Shown: positions 1 to 5,819 of the stretch, piece after piece
Layout of the letters: the number at the start of each line of letters is the position of its first letter
Position numbering within the stretch: position 1 is the first letter of the stretch
NCBI RefSeq assembly: GCF_937949835.1
Contig: NZ_CALEDC010000142.1
Location: forward strand, 1 to 5,819
Reading direction: 5' to 3'
Length of the DNA: 5,819 bases
Origin: an uncultured Campylobacter sp.
GTDB taxonomy: Bacteria > Campylobacterota > Campylobacteria > Campylobacterales > Campylobacteraceae
Program-made: the position numbers and the translations under genes
The notes under the pieces: generated by a model
Databases searched by the model: none
What the model saw: only the letters and a program-made list of their open reading frames with translations
Told to the model about the DNA's origin: nothing

Positions 1-653
1 GCCGGTACCCATTTTGCGCTTGGCGCGGAAATTTTATTTTGCGCGGTGCTTTTTACGGATGCGGATTTTGCGACAGATATAGAAGCTGCGGCGGGCGCGA
101 TACTTTTGGCGGTCGATGCGGTTTTTGCGACAGATGCAGATTTTTTAGCGAGCGGGGATTTTTTTGCGGGCACGCTTTTTGTCGCTATGTTTTTTTTAGC
201 GGAATCGAATTTGGAAAGCGAGGCATTTTTTTTGATGCTTGCGCTAGAAACGCTTGCCGTGCGCTTTCTGCGCGACGCGGCGCTTGCTTTAGAGCTCTCG
301 CCATCCGCGCTTGCACGCTTTTTTGTGCGCTCGTCCGTAAATTTATCGGTGCGTGAAAATGAGCGCACGACCGCGCGCACGCCGAGCTTTGCACATTTTA
401 AAGCGGCAAACTTCGACAGCTCGCAAACGCCTAGCGTTAAAATTTTCCGCGCCGCAAATTTTAAAGCACCCCCCGCGCCGAGCTTCAGCGCCAAAGGCGT
501 GGCGCATACAAGCCCGCCTGCACCGATCTTTGCCGCAAAGCCACAGCGACGGCAAAGCTTTAAAATTTTATCCGAAGCGCCGCTTTTTTGCGCGCAGAGC
601 CCAGCCGCGCCGTAGATAGCGAGCTTCGAAGCCTTGCGCGCTAAAGCCCTCAT
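1..653 (-). CDS. Highly basic Lys/Ala/Ser-rich repeat protein, histone H1-like tail (3' end beyond window)
   Basis: I do not recognise this protein. The minus-strand frame from ATG at 653-651 stays open for 217 codons to the window edge, so the C-terminus is missing. The start lies 2 bases after the metG stop, with a weak AGG six bases upstream. Residues 1-97 are small, hydrophobic and cationic, with six Cys (20, 34, 37, 50, 77, 87; one CxxC, CRRC at 34-37) and a degenerate repeat of about 16 residues marked by KIG 42-44, KLG 57-59, TLG 73-75 and KLG 89-91. From about residue 109 it becomes a low-complexity tail: residues 151-217 have 13 Lys, 17 Ala, 14 Ser and no acidic residue, with AKKS at 163-166 and 169-172. 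Overall there are about 46 Lys+Arg against 8 Asp+Glu. The two AKKS copies differ only at synonymous third positions (GCA/GCT, TCC/TCT), which supports this strand and frame. The tail resembles bacterial H1-like proteins and suggests binding to nucleic acid or another polyanion. That is inference from composition; an envelope role for the hydrophobic half is possible. Confidence 0.72.
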   Translation of the reverse strand, partial: MRALARKASKLAIYGAAGLCAQKSGASDKILKLCRRCGFAAKIGAGGLVCATPLALKLGAGGALKFAARKILTLGVCELSKFAALKCAKLGVRAVVRSFSRTDKFTDERTKKRASADGESSKASAASRRKRTASVSSASIKKNASLSKFDSAKKNIATKSVPAKKSPLAKKSASVAKTASTAKSIAPAAASISVAKSASVKSTAQNKISAPSAKWVP

Positions 654-655
654 CG

Positions 656-2653
656 CTAACCTACGATCGCGCCGTTTTTTACGGGTGCGAGAGTGCTAAG
701 CAGCGTAAGGCTGCCGTCCTCGGCGCTTAAAATCATACCCTCGCTGCTATGTTTAAAAATTTTAGCGGGTTTTAAATTTGCCAGCACGCAGATCTGCTTA
801 CCGACAAGCGCGGCGGGATCGTAAAATTTTGCGACGCCGCTGATGATTTGACGCGGCCTCTCCTCGCCTAAATCGATCATAAATCGCAACAGCTTCTCGC
901 TGCCTTCAATATTTTCGCACTCCAAAATCGTGCCGACTTTGATAACGCATTTTTTAAAATCGTCGATTTTAATTTGAGCTTCAGATGCTGCGCCTTGGGC
1001 TTCTTGCGCCGTAGCGCCCGAGCCGGAAGCGTTTGCGTTTAAGTTTAGCGCGCCTTTTACAGCAGCGTCTGCGCCCGAACAGCTTGCGGAATTTACAGCG
1101 CCATCTAGTCTATCGTAGTCCGCCTTCGGCATCAGCTCGTGATCAATCTTGGTAAAAAGCGGCTCGCACGGCTTAGCCTTAAAATCTAAAATTTCACCGC
1201 GAAGCACTAGTTTCTCATAAAGCGAAGTGGATATTTCAAAGCCTAGTGTGTCCGCGATACGTGCCGCCGTCTTCGGCATTGCAGGGCTTAGCAGCACGGC
1301 GACTTTAGCCAAAATATTTGCGACCAATGCGACGAGAGCCAGCGCCTTGGCCTGCTCGCCGTTTTTCATCAAATTCCACGGCTCGTATTTCGCGATCGAA
1401 GCGTTCGCAAGAGCAAGCGCCCTCCAAAGCTCCTCTAAGTATCTATTGGTAGCGACCTCCTCAAGCGCGTTAAGTGCGGCGCTCAGATAGGAGTTCGCTT
1501 CCTCGATCTCGGCGGTGAAAAATTTCATCACGTCTTTGGAATTTATGACGTAATCCGAGTATTTTGCGCTCATGCCGACGATGCGGCTAAGCAGATTTCC
1601 AAGCTCGTTGGCAAGCTCGGAATTTACGCGGTTTATGATCGCTTTTTGCGAAAAATCGCCGTCTTGGCCGAACGGCACCTCGCGCAGCAAAAAATACCTA
1701 AACTGCTCCAGCCCGTATGCGTTTGCGACCTCGCGCGGATCCACGACGTTGCCCAGGCTTTTGCTCATCTTTTTGCCGTCGCGCGTCCACCAGCCGTGAG
1801 CTGCGATGCTGCGTGGCATATTTAGTCCCAGGCTCATCAAAAACGCAGGCCAATAAACGGCGTGAAAGCGCAAAATGTCCTTACCTACGATGTGTAGAGC
1901 GTCGCTCCAATACTCCATTCGTTCGCCGCCCGCGCAAAATCCAAGCGAGCTAAGATAATCCATCAGCGCGTCCAGCCAGACGTAAATCACGTGCTTCGGA
2001 TCGTTTAGCTCGGGCGGAATTTTAACGCCCCAATCAAAGCCCGTTCGCGTGATCGAAAGATCCTTCAGACCGCCTTTTACGAAGCTTACGACCTCGTTTT
2101 TTTTGCCTAGGGGCAGGATGCACTTTTCATCCTCGTACCATTTTAAAAGCCGCTCTGCGTAGGCGCTAAGTCTGAAAAAATAGCTCTCCTCTTTTAAAAT
2201 TTTAGTCTTTTTGCCGCAGTCGGGGCAATACTCGCCGTCGATGAGCTGAGCGGAAGGGAAAAAACTCTCGCAGCTTACGCAATAGTTGCCCTCGTATTCG
2301 CCCTTATAAATGTCGCCCTTTTCATACATCTTGCGAAATACGTTTTGCACCGCCGCCTCGTGCGCGGCATCGGTAGTGCGCGAAAACATATCGTAGCTGA
2401 TGTCAAACTCGTCCCACAGGTCTTTAAATTTAGCGCTCACGCCGTCTGCGTACTGCTTTGGGCTCTGGCCGTGCTTGGCTGCGGCCTCCTCGATCTTTTG
2501 ACCGTGCTCGTCGGTGCCCGTTTTAAAAAAGACTTCGTGTCCTTGCAAGCGGTAAAATCTAGCCATCGTATCGGCGATGATCGTCGTGTATGCGTGACCG
2601 ATGTGTGGGACGTCGTTTACGTAATAAATCGGCGTCATTATGTATTTTTTCAT
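656..2653 (-). CDS. metG: Methionyl-tRNA synthetase (MetRS)
   Basis: Cytoplasmic class I enzyme that uses ATP to charge tRNA-Met with methionine, for both initiation and elongation. The 665 residues show the class I signature HIGH at 17-20 and KMSKS at 295-299. A zinc knuckle has four Cys (125, 128, 143, 146) in two CxxC pairs. An alpha-helical anticodon-binding domain follows at roughly 340-510. A C-terminal tRNA-binding (OB-fold, Arc1p/Trbp111-like) domain at about 561-665 carries KVGTI, SEKLL and ISGVAKFY. The oddity is a 40-50-residue Ala/Ser/Gly/Asn-rich linker (about 517-560) between catalytic body and OB domain, which accounts for a length somewhat above my expectation for the genus. 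The ATG at 2653 has a good Shine-Dalgarno, AAGGAG at 2663-2658, four bases upstream. It follows the pseudopilin by 27 bases and is followed 2 bases on by the basic repeat protein, so it is probably cotranscribed with both. Confidence 0.98.
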   Translation of the reverse strand: MKKYIMTPIYYVNDVPHIGHAYTTIIADTMARFYRLQGHEVFFKTGTDEHGQKIEEAAAKHGQSPKQYADGVSAKFKDLWDEFDISYDMFSRTTDAAHEAAVQNVFRKMYEKGDIYKGEYEGNYCVSCESFFPSAQLIDGEYCPDCGKKTKILKEESYFFRLSAYAERLLKWYEDEKCILPLGKKNEVVSFVKGGLKDLSITRTGFDWGVKIPPELNDPKHVIYVWLDALMDYLSSLGFCAGGERMEYWSDALHIVGKDILRFHAVYWPAFLMSLGLNMPRSIAAHGWWTRDGKKMSKSLGNVVDPREVANAYGLEQFRYFLLREVPFGQDGDFSQKAIINRVNSELANELGNLLSRIVGMSAKYSDYVINSKDVMKFFTAEIEEANSYLSAALNALEEVATNRYLEELWRALALANASIAKYEPWNLMKNGEQAKALALVALVANILAKVAVLLSPAMPKTAARIADTLGFEISTSLYEKLVLRGEILDFKAKPCEPLFTKIDHELMPKADYDRLDGAVNSASCSGADAAVKGALNLNANASGSGATAQEAQGAASEAQIKIDDFKKCVIKVGTILECENIEGSEKLLRFMIDLGEERPRQIISGVAKFYDPAALVGKQICVLANLKPAKIFKHSSEGMILSAEDGSLTLLSTLAPVKNGAIVG
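660..662 (-). promoter_or_regulatory. Weak Shine-Dalgarno for the basic repeat protein
   Basis: On the minus strand the last codons of metG read GTAGGTTAG, followed by CG and ATG at 653-651. The AGG sits six bases before that ATG, so the ribosome site is inside the metG coding end. This fits translational coupling of the two genes and is the main reason for choosing this start. Confidence 0.4.
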
Positions 2654-2680
2654 TATTCTCCTTAAGTGTGTAGGATTATC

Positions 2681-3392
2681 CTACTGCCCTCCGGGACCGG
2701 TATTAGAAGCCAAAGTATAATTTACATATCCGGTCTCGGGCTGGATGGTAATAAGAGCATGCTCGCCCGCATTATTAGTAAGTGTAATTATGCATGGTCT
2801 ATTATTTTCATCAAATGTAAAAAGCCTATCATATGGCACGTTAGAGTCCGCTACCTGCCCCATAGGACGCCCATAAGAATCAAAGACTATAGTTTGATTT
2901 GCCCGGTCTCCACAATTAGTAAATTCGACATTTCTAATATCGTAAGTTTTGCTTAAATTCAGCTTCTTATTGATTCTTTCAGCATTTCTATTTATCGCTT
3001 GGTTTTGAAAGCCTGCACTTAGAATTTTTATTTGGATTTTGCGGATCTATGGCAAAATCAACCCTTGATAGATCAGACAGATCCGCACTACCGTTAGGAT
3101 TACCACTCATAGTGCTATCATAATACACAGTGTAAGTCCAGCCCTCCGCACTTCCTTTGGCGTTGGTATAACTAAACTGAATCCTCCAAAGCTTCTTAAA
3201 CCAATCCGGGTCATTAGGATCGAATTTGTTATCATTCATAGCCAGCTGCTGAGTATAGCGGATATGAGCAGCTACTTGATCTGCCGCCTCCACAAGGCTA
3301 TTTCGATTGATTTGAGGCACCGCCACCGCCGCTAGAATTCCAACCACCACGATGATGAAAATCAGCTCAATCATAGTAAATGCTTTTTTCAT
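2681..3392 (-). pseudogene. Pseudopilin (type II secretion/competence, GspH/FimT-like), split by a +1 frameshift
   Basis: Pseudopilins are cleaved by a prepilin peptidase and assemble into a short periplasmic pilus for type II secretion or DNA uptake. The start (ATG 3392, with GAAAGG upstream) gives MKKA/FTMIEL, then a hydrophobic helix to about residue 25. The predicted cut is after Ala4, with the conserved Glu at mature position 5. The first frame ends at a stop at 2990-2988 after 134 residues. From about residue 122 the family-like sequence moves to another frame: the natural reading goes from DPQNPNK straight to ILSAGFQNQAINRNAERINK and on to a TAG at 2683-2681. Removing one A from the A5 run at 3029-3025 joins the parts into 236 residues. 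The second part has a GspH-like end (IVFDSYGRPM, then ITIQPETGYV) and two Cys. Without the shift the product lacks most of its globular domain. The cause may be a real mutation, a sequencing error or ribosomal slippage. Which pseudopilin system it serves cannot be told here. Confidence 0.85.
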
Positions 3393-3419
3393 AATTTTTA
3401 CCTTTCATAAAAATTTTGT

Positions 3420-4646
3420 TTATATTTTAACATAAAATTTCGCAATTCGCACGCCTCGCTTGTAAATATCTATATTTTGTATCGAATTTTTATGATCCGA
3501 GACATATTCCGGCTCACCTGCATAGATAAAAGCGCTATCCCCGCTAGGCAGTCCGTAAAATTTCAGGCGCAGGCAGAGCCTCTCGTCTTCGCAGCTTACG
3601 TTTTTTACTCCGCGATTTTTTAACTCACTTGCCAGCTGCCTAGCTACGTCAAATTTATAGATAAAATGCCGCTGCGGTTTGTTTGCGAACATCGCCTCAT
3701 ACATCACATCGCTAAAAATCACTGCAAAATAACTCACCGCTAAGCTTACCAGCGTCACGCCCACGGCGATCTTGTGAAAGGTGCGAAATTTAGGCAATCT
3801 AACTCGGTATGAATTAAACAGAACCCGAATGATCAAAGGCGTAGCGATGACGCAATACGGCAGCATCATCTCAAGCGGCACGCGCTGTCTTAGCGAAAAA
3901 AGCATCGTCAGACAAAGCGCGCTCGTGGCGATGAACCACAGCAGGCTCTTTTCCTCTTTGATCCAAATTCTATAGATCGTGTAGATGAAAAATAAAAACA
4001 CGAGAGGCGAAAACGCGCCCGCAAAAACGCCCACGGTGTCTAAAAAATACCCCTTCGGCTTGCCCTCCGAGCTTACGTCGTAAAAGATCACGCTGAAGCT
4101 AAATAGCGCTATGCAAAGCAGCAAAAGCTCCTTTTTGCGCGTATAAAGCGCCCAAATTCCAAAGCCGACGTAGAGCATAAAAAACGCTCTATCGAACAGG
4201 GCGCAAGCGGAGAGAAGCACGAAAAGCGCGATATTGTATTCGCTCTTTGCAAAATAGATCGCCAGCAGCGTGAAAAAAACGATGATGCCCGCAGGATTTA
4301 GTAAAATCGCGCTACTCATAGACGCAGGAAGCGCCATAAATAGCGCCGTAGCGACCACTCTATCGAAGCGGCGCTTTAGAATAAATTTTGAAATTTTATA
4401 GATCATCGCAGCGTTTGCGAAGTGGATCAAAATAAATGGCACGCGCAAGGCATAGTCGTTGCGCCCGAAAATTTCGCAGCTTAAATTTGCTATTAGCGAA
4501 ACGAGGGATTTTTTATCGTAAAAAATTTCAGCCTCGTAGTAGCTGATGCTTAAATTTGAGATCGCATAAAGCAAAAATATGCCCTGAAACAGGCACATTA
4601 TGGAGATTACGAAAATTTCGTTTTGATAAAGCTTCTTCACTCTCAT
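3420..4646 (-). CDS. Polytopic GT-C (GT39/ArnT-like) glycosyltransferase-like membrane protein
   Basis: Probably an inner-membrane protein that moves a sugar from a lipid-linked donor to an acceptor on the periplasmic side. The assignment rests on architecture. TM1 (about 11-29) is followed by a loop with acidic YEAEIFY at 37-43, resembling the DEAYY-type catalytic loop of the GT39/GT83 families. FGRNDYALRVPF at 60-71 then matches the family pattern of G-x-N, a few residues, and R-(L/V)-P before the next helix. About ten hydrophobic helices run to about residue 312. A last loop, LRQRVPLEMMLPY at 252-264, resembles the Arg/Pro region near the donor site. Residues 313-408 form a small soluble domain. 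At 408 residues it is shorter than typical ArnT (about 550). The acceptor is unknown: lipid A, a polysaccharide or a pilin-like protein are all possible. It ends 27 bases before the pseudopilin start, so the two probably share a transcript. The start could instead be GTG at codon 3 (4640). Confidence 0.75.
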   Translation of the reverse strand: MRVKKLYQNEIFVISIMCLFQGIFLLYAISNLSISYYEAEIFYDKKSLVSLIANLSCEIFGRNDYALRVPFILIHFANAAMIYKISKFILKRRFDRVVATALFMALPASMSSAILLNPAGIIVFFTLLAIYFAKSEYNIALFVLLSACALFDRAFFMLYVGFGIWALYTRKKELLLLCIALFSFSVIFYDVSSEGKPKGYFLDTVGVFAGAFSPLVFLFFIYTIYRIWIKEEKSLLWFIATSALCLTMLFSLRQRVPLEMMLPYCVIATPLIIRVLFNSYRVRLPKFRTFHKIAVGVTLVSLAVSYFAVIFSDVMYEAMFANKPQRHFIYKFDVARQLASELKNRGVKNVSCEDERLCLRLKFYGLPSGDSAFIYAGEPEYVSDHKNSIQNIDIYKRGVRIAKFYVKI

Positions 4647-4650
4647 CCTT
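4647..4650 (-). promoter_or_regulatory. AAGG directly against the annotated ATG; favours a GTG start two codons on
   Basis: On the minus strand the sequence reads GCAAGGATGAGAGTGAAG. The only purine-rich Shine-Dalgarno touches the ATG at 4646 with no spacer, so it cannot easily serve that codon. It lies six bases before the GTG at 4640-4638, a normal distance. The glycosyltransferase-like protein may therefore begin at Val3 (read as Met), two residues shorter. Its function would not be affected. Confidence 0.4.
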
Positions 4651-4725
4651 GCTGCGGGCGCTTTAAATTTACGGCCTAAATTTTACGGCCGGAATTTTAT
4701 AAAATTTAAGCCGCCGAATCCTTTA

Positions 4726-4744
4726 AAATTTAGCCGCTAAATTT
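4726..4744. repeat. Short AT-rich inverted repeat in the phosphoribosyltransferase-glycosyltransferase gap
   Basis: The 112-base gap 4647-4758 is the longest non-coding stretch of the window. It contains eight-base arms AAATTTAG and CTAAATTT around a CCG loop, 15 bases past the phosphoribosyltransferase stop in transcription order. Further in are two near-copies of AAATTTACGGCC (4665-4676 and 4678-4690, the second with an extra T). The stem is AT-rich and has no clean U-tract, so it is a poor intrinsic terminator. A minus-strand TATAAA at 4701-4696 could be a -10 box for the downstream genes, but I see no matching -35. The same words recur inside genes, so this may be only base-composition bias. 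Confidence 0.35.
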
Positions 4745-4758
4745 AACCGCGCGCCGCT

Positions 4759-5208
4759 TCATTCCTCTATCGTATAATTTTCCCAAAAGAAATTTATCCA
4801 CTCATCCGTCTTTGAAATTTTAAAATCGGGTTGGATGAGCGCCTTGGGTTTGTAAAAAATCACCGCCGTTTTAAGCTCTATTTGCGGAAATTTCTCCAGC
4901 AGCACGCGCTTGATCTCGACCATGCTGTCGCCGCTGTCGATAATATCGTCCACCAGCAGCACGCGTTTGTAAAGCTCCAGATCGGGCACGTTGAAAACGT
5001 CGATGGTGTCGAGCTTTTTGGTGTCTGCGTAGTGGATGGAATTTATCGAAAATATCGTCCGCATATCAAGCGCATTGGCTAGCGCGTGACCGAATGTGAG
5101 CCCGCCTCTAGCGATCGCCACGATTGCATCGGGCATAAATTCGTCCCTAACCTGCTTTGCTATAACTCTTGCGTCGCGATCCATCTCGTCAAAACTATAA
5201 AATCTCAT
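4759..5208 (-). CDS. Purine phosphoribosyltransferase (xanthine-guanine/hypoxanthine type)
   Basis: Cytosolic salvage enzyme joining a free purine base to PRPP to give the nucleoside monophosphate and pyrophosphate. The 149-residue protein is a compact type I phosphoribosyltransferase. It has ARGG at 33-36 in the pyrophosphate-binding loop region, and the diagnostic PRPP motif VLLVDDIIDSGDS at 83-95 with its two adjacent Asp. WINFFWE at 137-143 near the end resembles the WIVFPWE of Gpt/HPRT-like enzymes that closes over the base. The base preference (xanthine, guanine or hypoxanthine) cannot be read from sequence alone; adenine is less likely given the C-terminus. The ATG at 5208 has a strong AAGGAAAG a few bases upstream, and the gene begins 15 bases after the purine permease stop. 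The pair therefore looks like an operon in which imported bases are trapped as nucleotides. Confidence 0.92.
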   Translation of the reverse strand: MRFYSFDEMDRDARVIAKQVRDEFMPDAIVAIARGGLTFGHALANALDMRTIFSINSIHYADTKKLDTIDVFNVPDLELYKRVLLVDDIIDSGDSMVEIKRVLLEKFPQIELKTAVIFYKPKALIQPDFKISKTDEWINFFWENYTIEE

Positions 5209-5223
5209 ATCTTTCCTTAAAAT

Positions 5224-5819
5224 TTAATGCATCAAAAATACTAAAACGCTAATCGCGCCAAGCGTCAAAACGCCGAAATTTAAATCTTTTATCCTGCGCT
5301 GAGCGAGTCTAACTACGATATAAGCGATAAAGCCGAAGCTTAAGCCGTTGGTGATCGAGTAGGTAAAAGGCATCAAAAATACTATAAAAAACGCAGGGAT
5401 TAGAATTCCCGCGTCGCTATAATCGATCTTACCAAGCTCGCTAAACATCAAAACCCCGACCATTACGAGGATCGGATAGATCGCATTTGCGGGGATCGCC
5501 TTAAATAGCGGTAGCATAAACAGCGTCAGCACGAAAAATATAGCGCAAAATACCGCCGTTAGCCCCGTGCGACCGCCCGCTTCTACTCCGCTGGCGCTTT
5601 CGGCAAATGCAGTGACCGTGCTCGTGCCGATAACGGCGCCTGCGACGCTACCTATCGCATCGGAAGTTAAATTTCTAGATAGTTTTTTCATGCCGTCTTT
5701 GCTATTCTCTCCAAAAAGCCCCGCACGATTGCCAACGCCGGTTAGAGTGCCGATGCTATCAAATAGATGCGTGACGAAAAATGTGATTATAAAAGGCACG
5801 AACGCGAGCTTTAGCGCTC
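5224..5819 (-). CDS. NCS2 purine permease, AzgA/GhxP/PbuG type (5' end beyond window)
   Basis: Inner-membrane, probably proton-coupled importer of purine bases (guanine/hypoxanthine or adenine). Only the C-terminal 197 residues are here; the frame is open through the right edge, reading ALKLAFVPFIITFF before the conserved core. The GTG at 5799 is an internal Val, not the start. Family members are about 430-450 residues, so a little under half is visible. The signatures are clear: FDSIGTL (DxxGT-like, from about 5763), and at 5628-5551 GTSTVTAFAES followed by GVEAGGRTGLTAV, the hallmark that separates the AzgA group from the uracil/xanthine NCS2 group. The rest is hydrophobic helices ending in FLMH. 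The next gene downstream is a purine phosphoribosyltransferase, which supports a purine substrate; which base is not certain. Confidence 0.94.
   Translation of the reverse strand, partial: ALKLAFVPFIITFFVTHLFDSIGTLTGVGNRAGLFGENSKDGMKKLSRNLTSDAIGSVAGAVIGTSTVTAFAESASGVEAGGRTGLTAVFCAIFFVLTLFMLPLFKAIPANAIYPILVMVGVLMFSELGKIDYSDAGILIPAFFIVFLMPFTYSITNGLSFGFIAYIVVRLAQRRIKDLNFGVLTLGAISVLVFLMH

Noticed and set aside
39..356. Plus-strand frame with many Cys, Gly and Arg residues (CGFCDR repeated)
   Set aside because: The CGFCDR-like units are the base repeat at 61-80/118-137 read in another frame; no zinc-finger spacing is kept through the rest, and it is antisense to the better-supported gene.
1..615. 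Plus-strand open frame with a Phe/Ala/Asp-rich product (ATG at 46, stop at 615)
   Set aside because: It lies antisense to the basic repeat protein and its Phe-rich content is what poly-Lys codons give when read backwards. The AKKS repeat copies are synonymous in the minus frame but change residues in this one. It has no convincing ribosome site, and every other gene of the window is on the minus strand.
2681..2863. Separate small gene of 60 residues starting at an ATG at 2863
   Set aside because: The frame continues upstream without a stop through INRNAERINK and FDSYGRP to the frameshift point, so this ATG is an internal Met of the broken pseudopilin.
2666..2956. Plus-strand frame of 96 codons opposite the second half of the pseudopilin
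   Set aside because: The minus strand here clearly encodes the GspH-like C-terminal half, which explains the region. The plus product shows no family features.
3026..3032. Classical -1 ribosomal frameshift site in the pseudopilin
   Set aside because: The shift needed is +1 (or -2), and the sequence AAT AAA AAT does not form an X-XXY-YYZ slippery heptamer in the zero frame. Only an unusual +1 slip on AAA could do it.
4691..4707. Intrinsic terminator at the GGAATTTTATAAAATTT stretch
   Set aside because: The palindrome is made only of A and T, with no GC stem followed by a U-run, so it cannot be told from the general AT-rich word bias.

Overview
The window reads as chromosomal DNA of a Campylobacter-type epsilonproteobacterium. 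The protein sequences have a Campylobacter look (for example MetG, and a pseudopilin that starts MKKAFTMIEL). The DNA is rich in AAATTT/TAAAATTT words, yet it has many GCG and CGC codons. That points to one of the less AT-rich, mostly oral species (the gracilis/showae/rectus kind) rather than C. jejuni. The genus is inferred from gene style; the species is a guess.

All six genes lie on the minus strand and are transcribed from the right edge towards the left. In order of transcription they are: (1) the C-terminal part of an NCS2-type purine permease (5819 to 5224, cut by the window edge); (2) a purine phosphoribosyltransferase (5208-4759), 15 bases after the permease; (3) after a 112-base AT-rich gap, a GT-C-type membrane glycosyltransferase-like protein (4646-3420); (4) a type II/competence-type pseudopilin (3392-2681), split by a single-base frameshift at an A5 run; (5) metG, methionyl-tRNA synthetase (2653-656); (6) two bases after the metG stop, an open frame from 653 to the left edge. 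This last frame encodes a very basic protein with a Lys/Ala/Ser-rich, histone-H1-like tail. It has no stop in the window.

The permease and phosphoribosyltransferase form an obvious purine-salvage pair: import of a base, then trapping as the nucleotide. Genes 3 to 6 are tightly packed (27, 27 and 2 bases apart) and probably share transcripts. Their products do not form a known pathway. The closest functional link is a possible one between the glycosyltransferase-like protein and the pseudopilin, both envelope components. No RNA genes, insertion sequences, CRISPR arrays or prophage genes were seen, and no stretch over 300 bases lacks a gene. The least familiar element is the basic repeat protein at the left edge; the second is the frameshifted pseudopilin.
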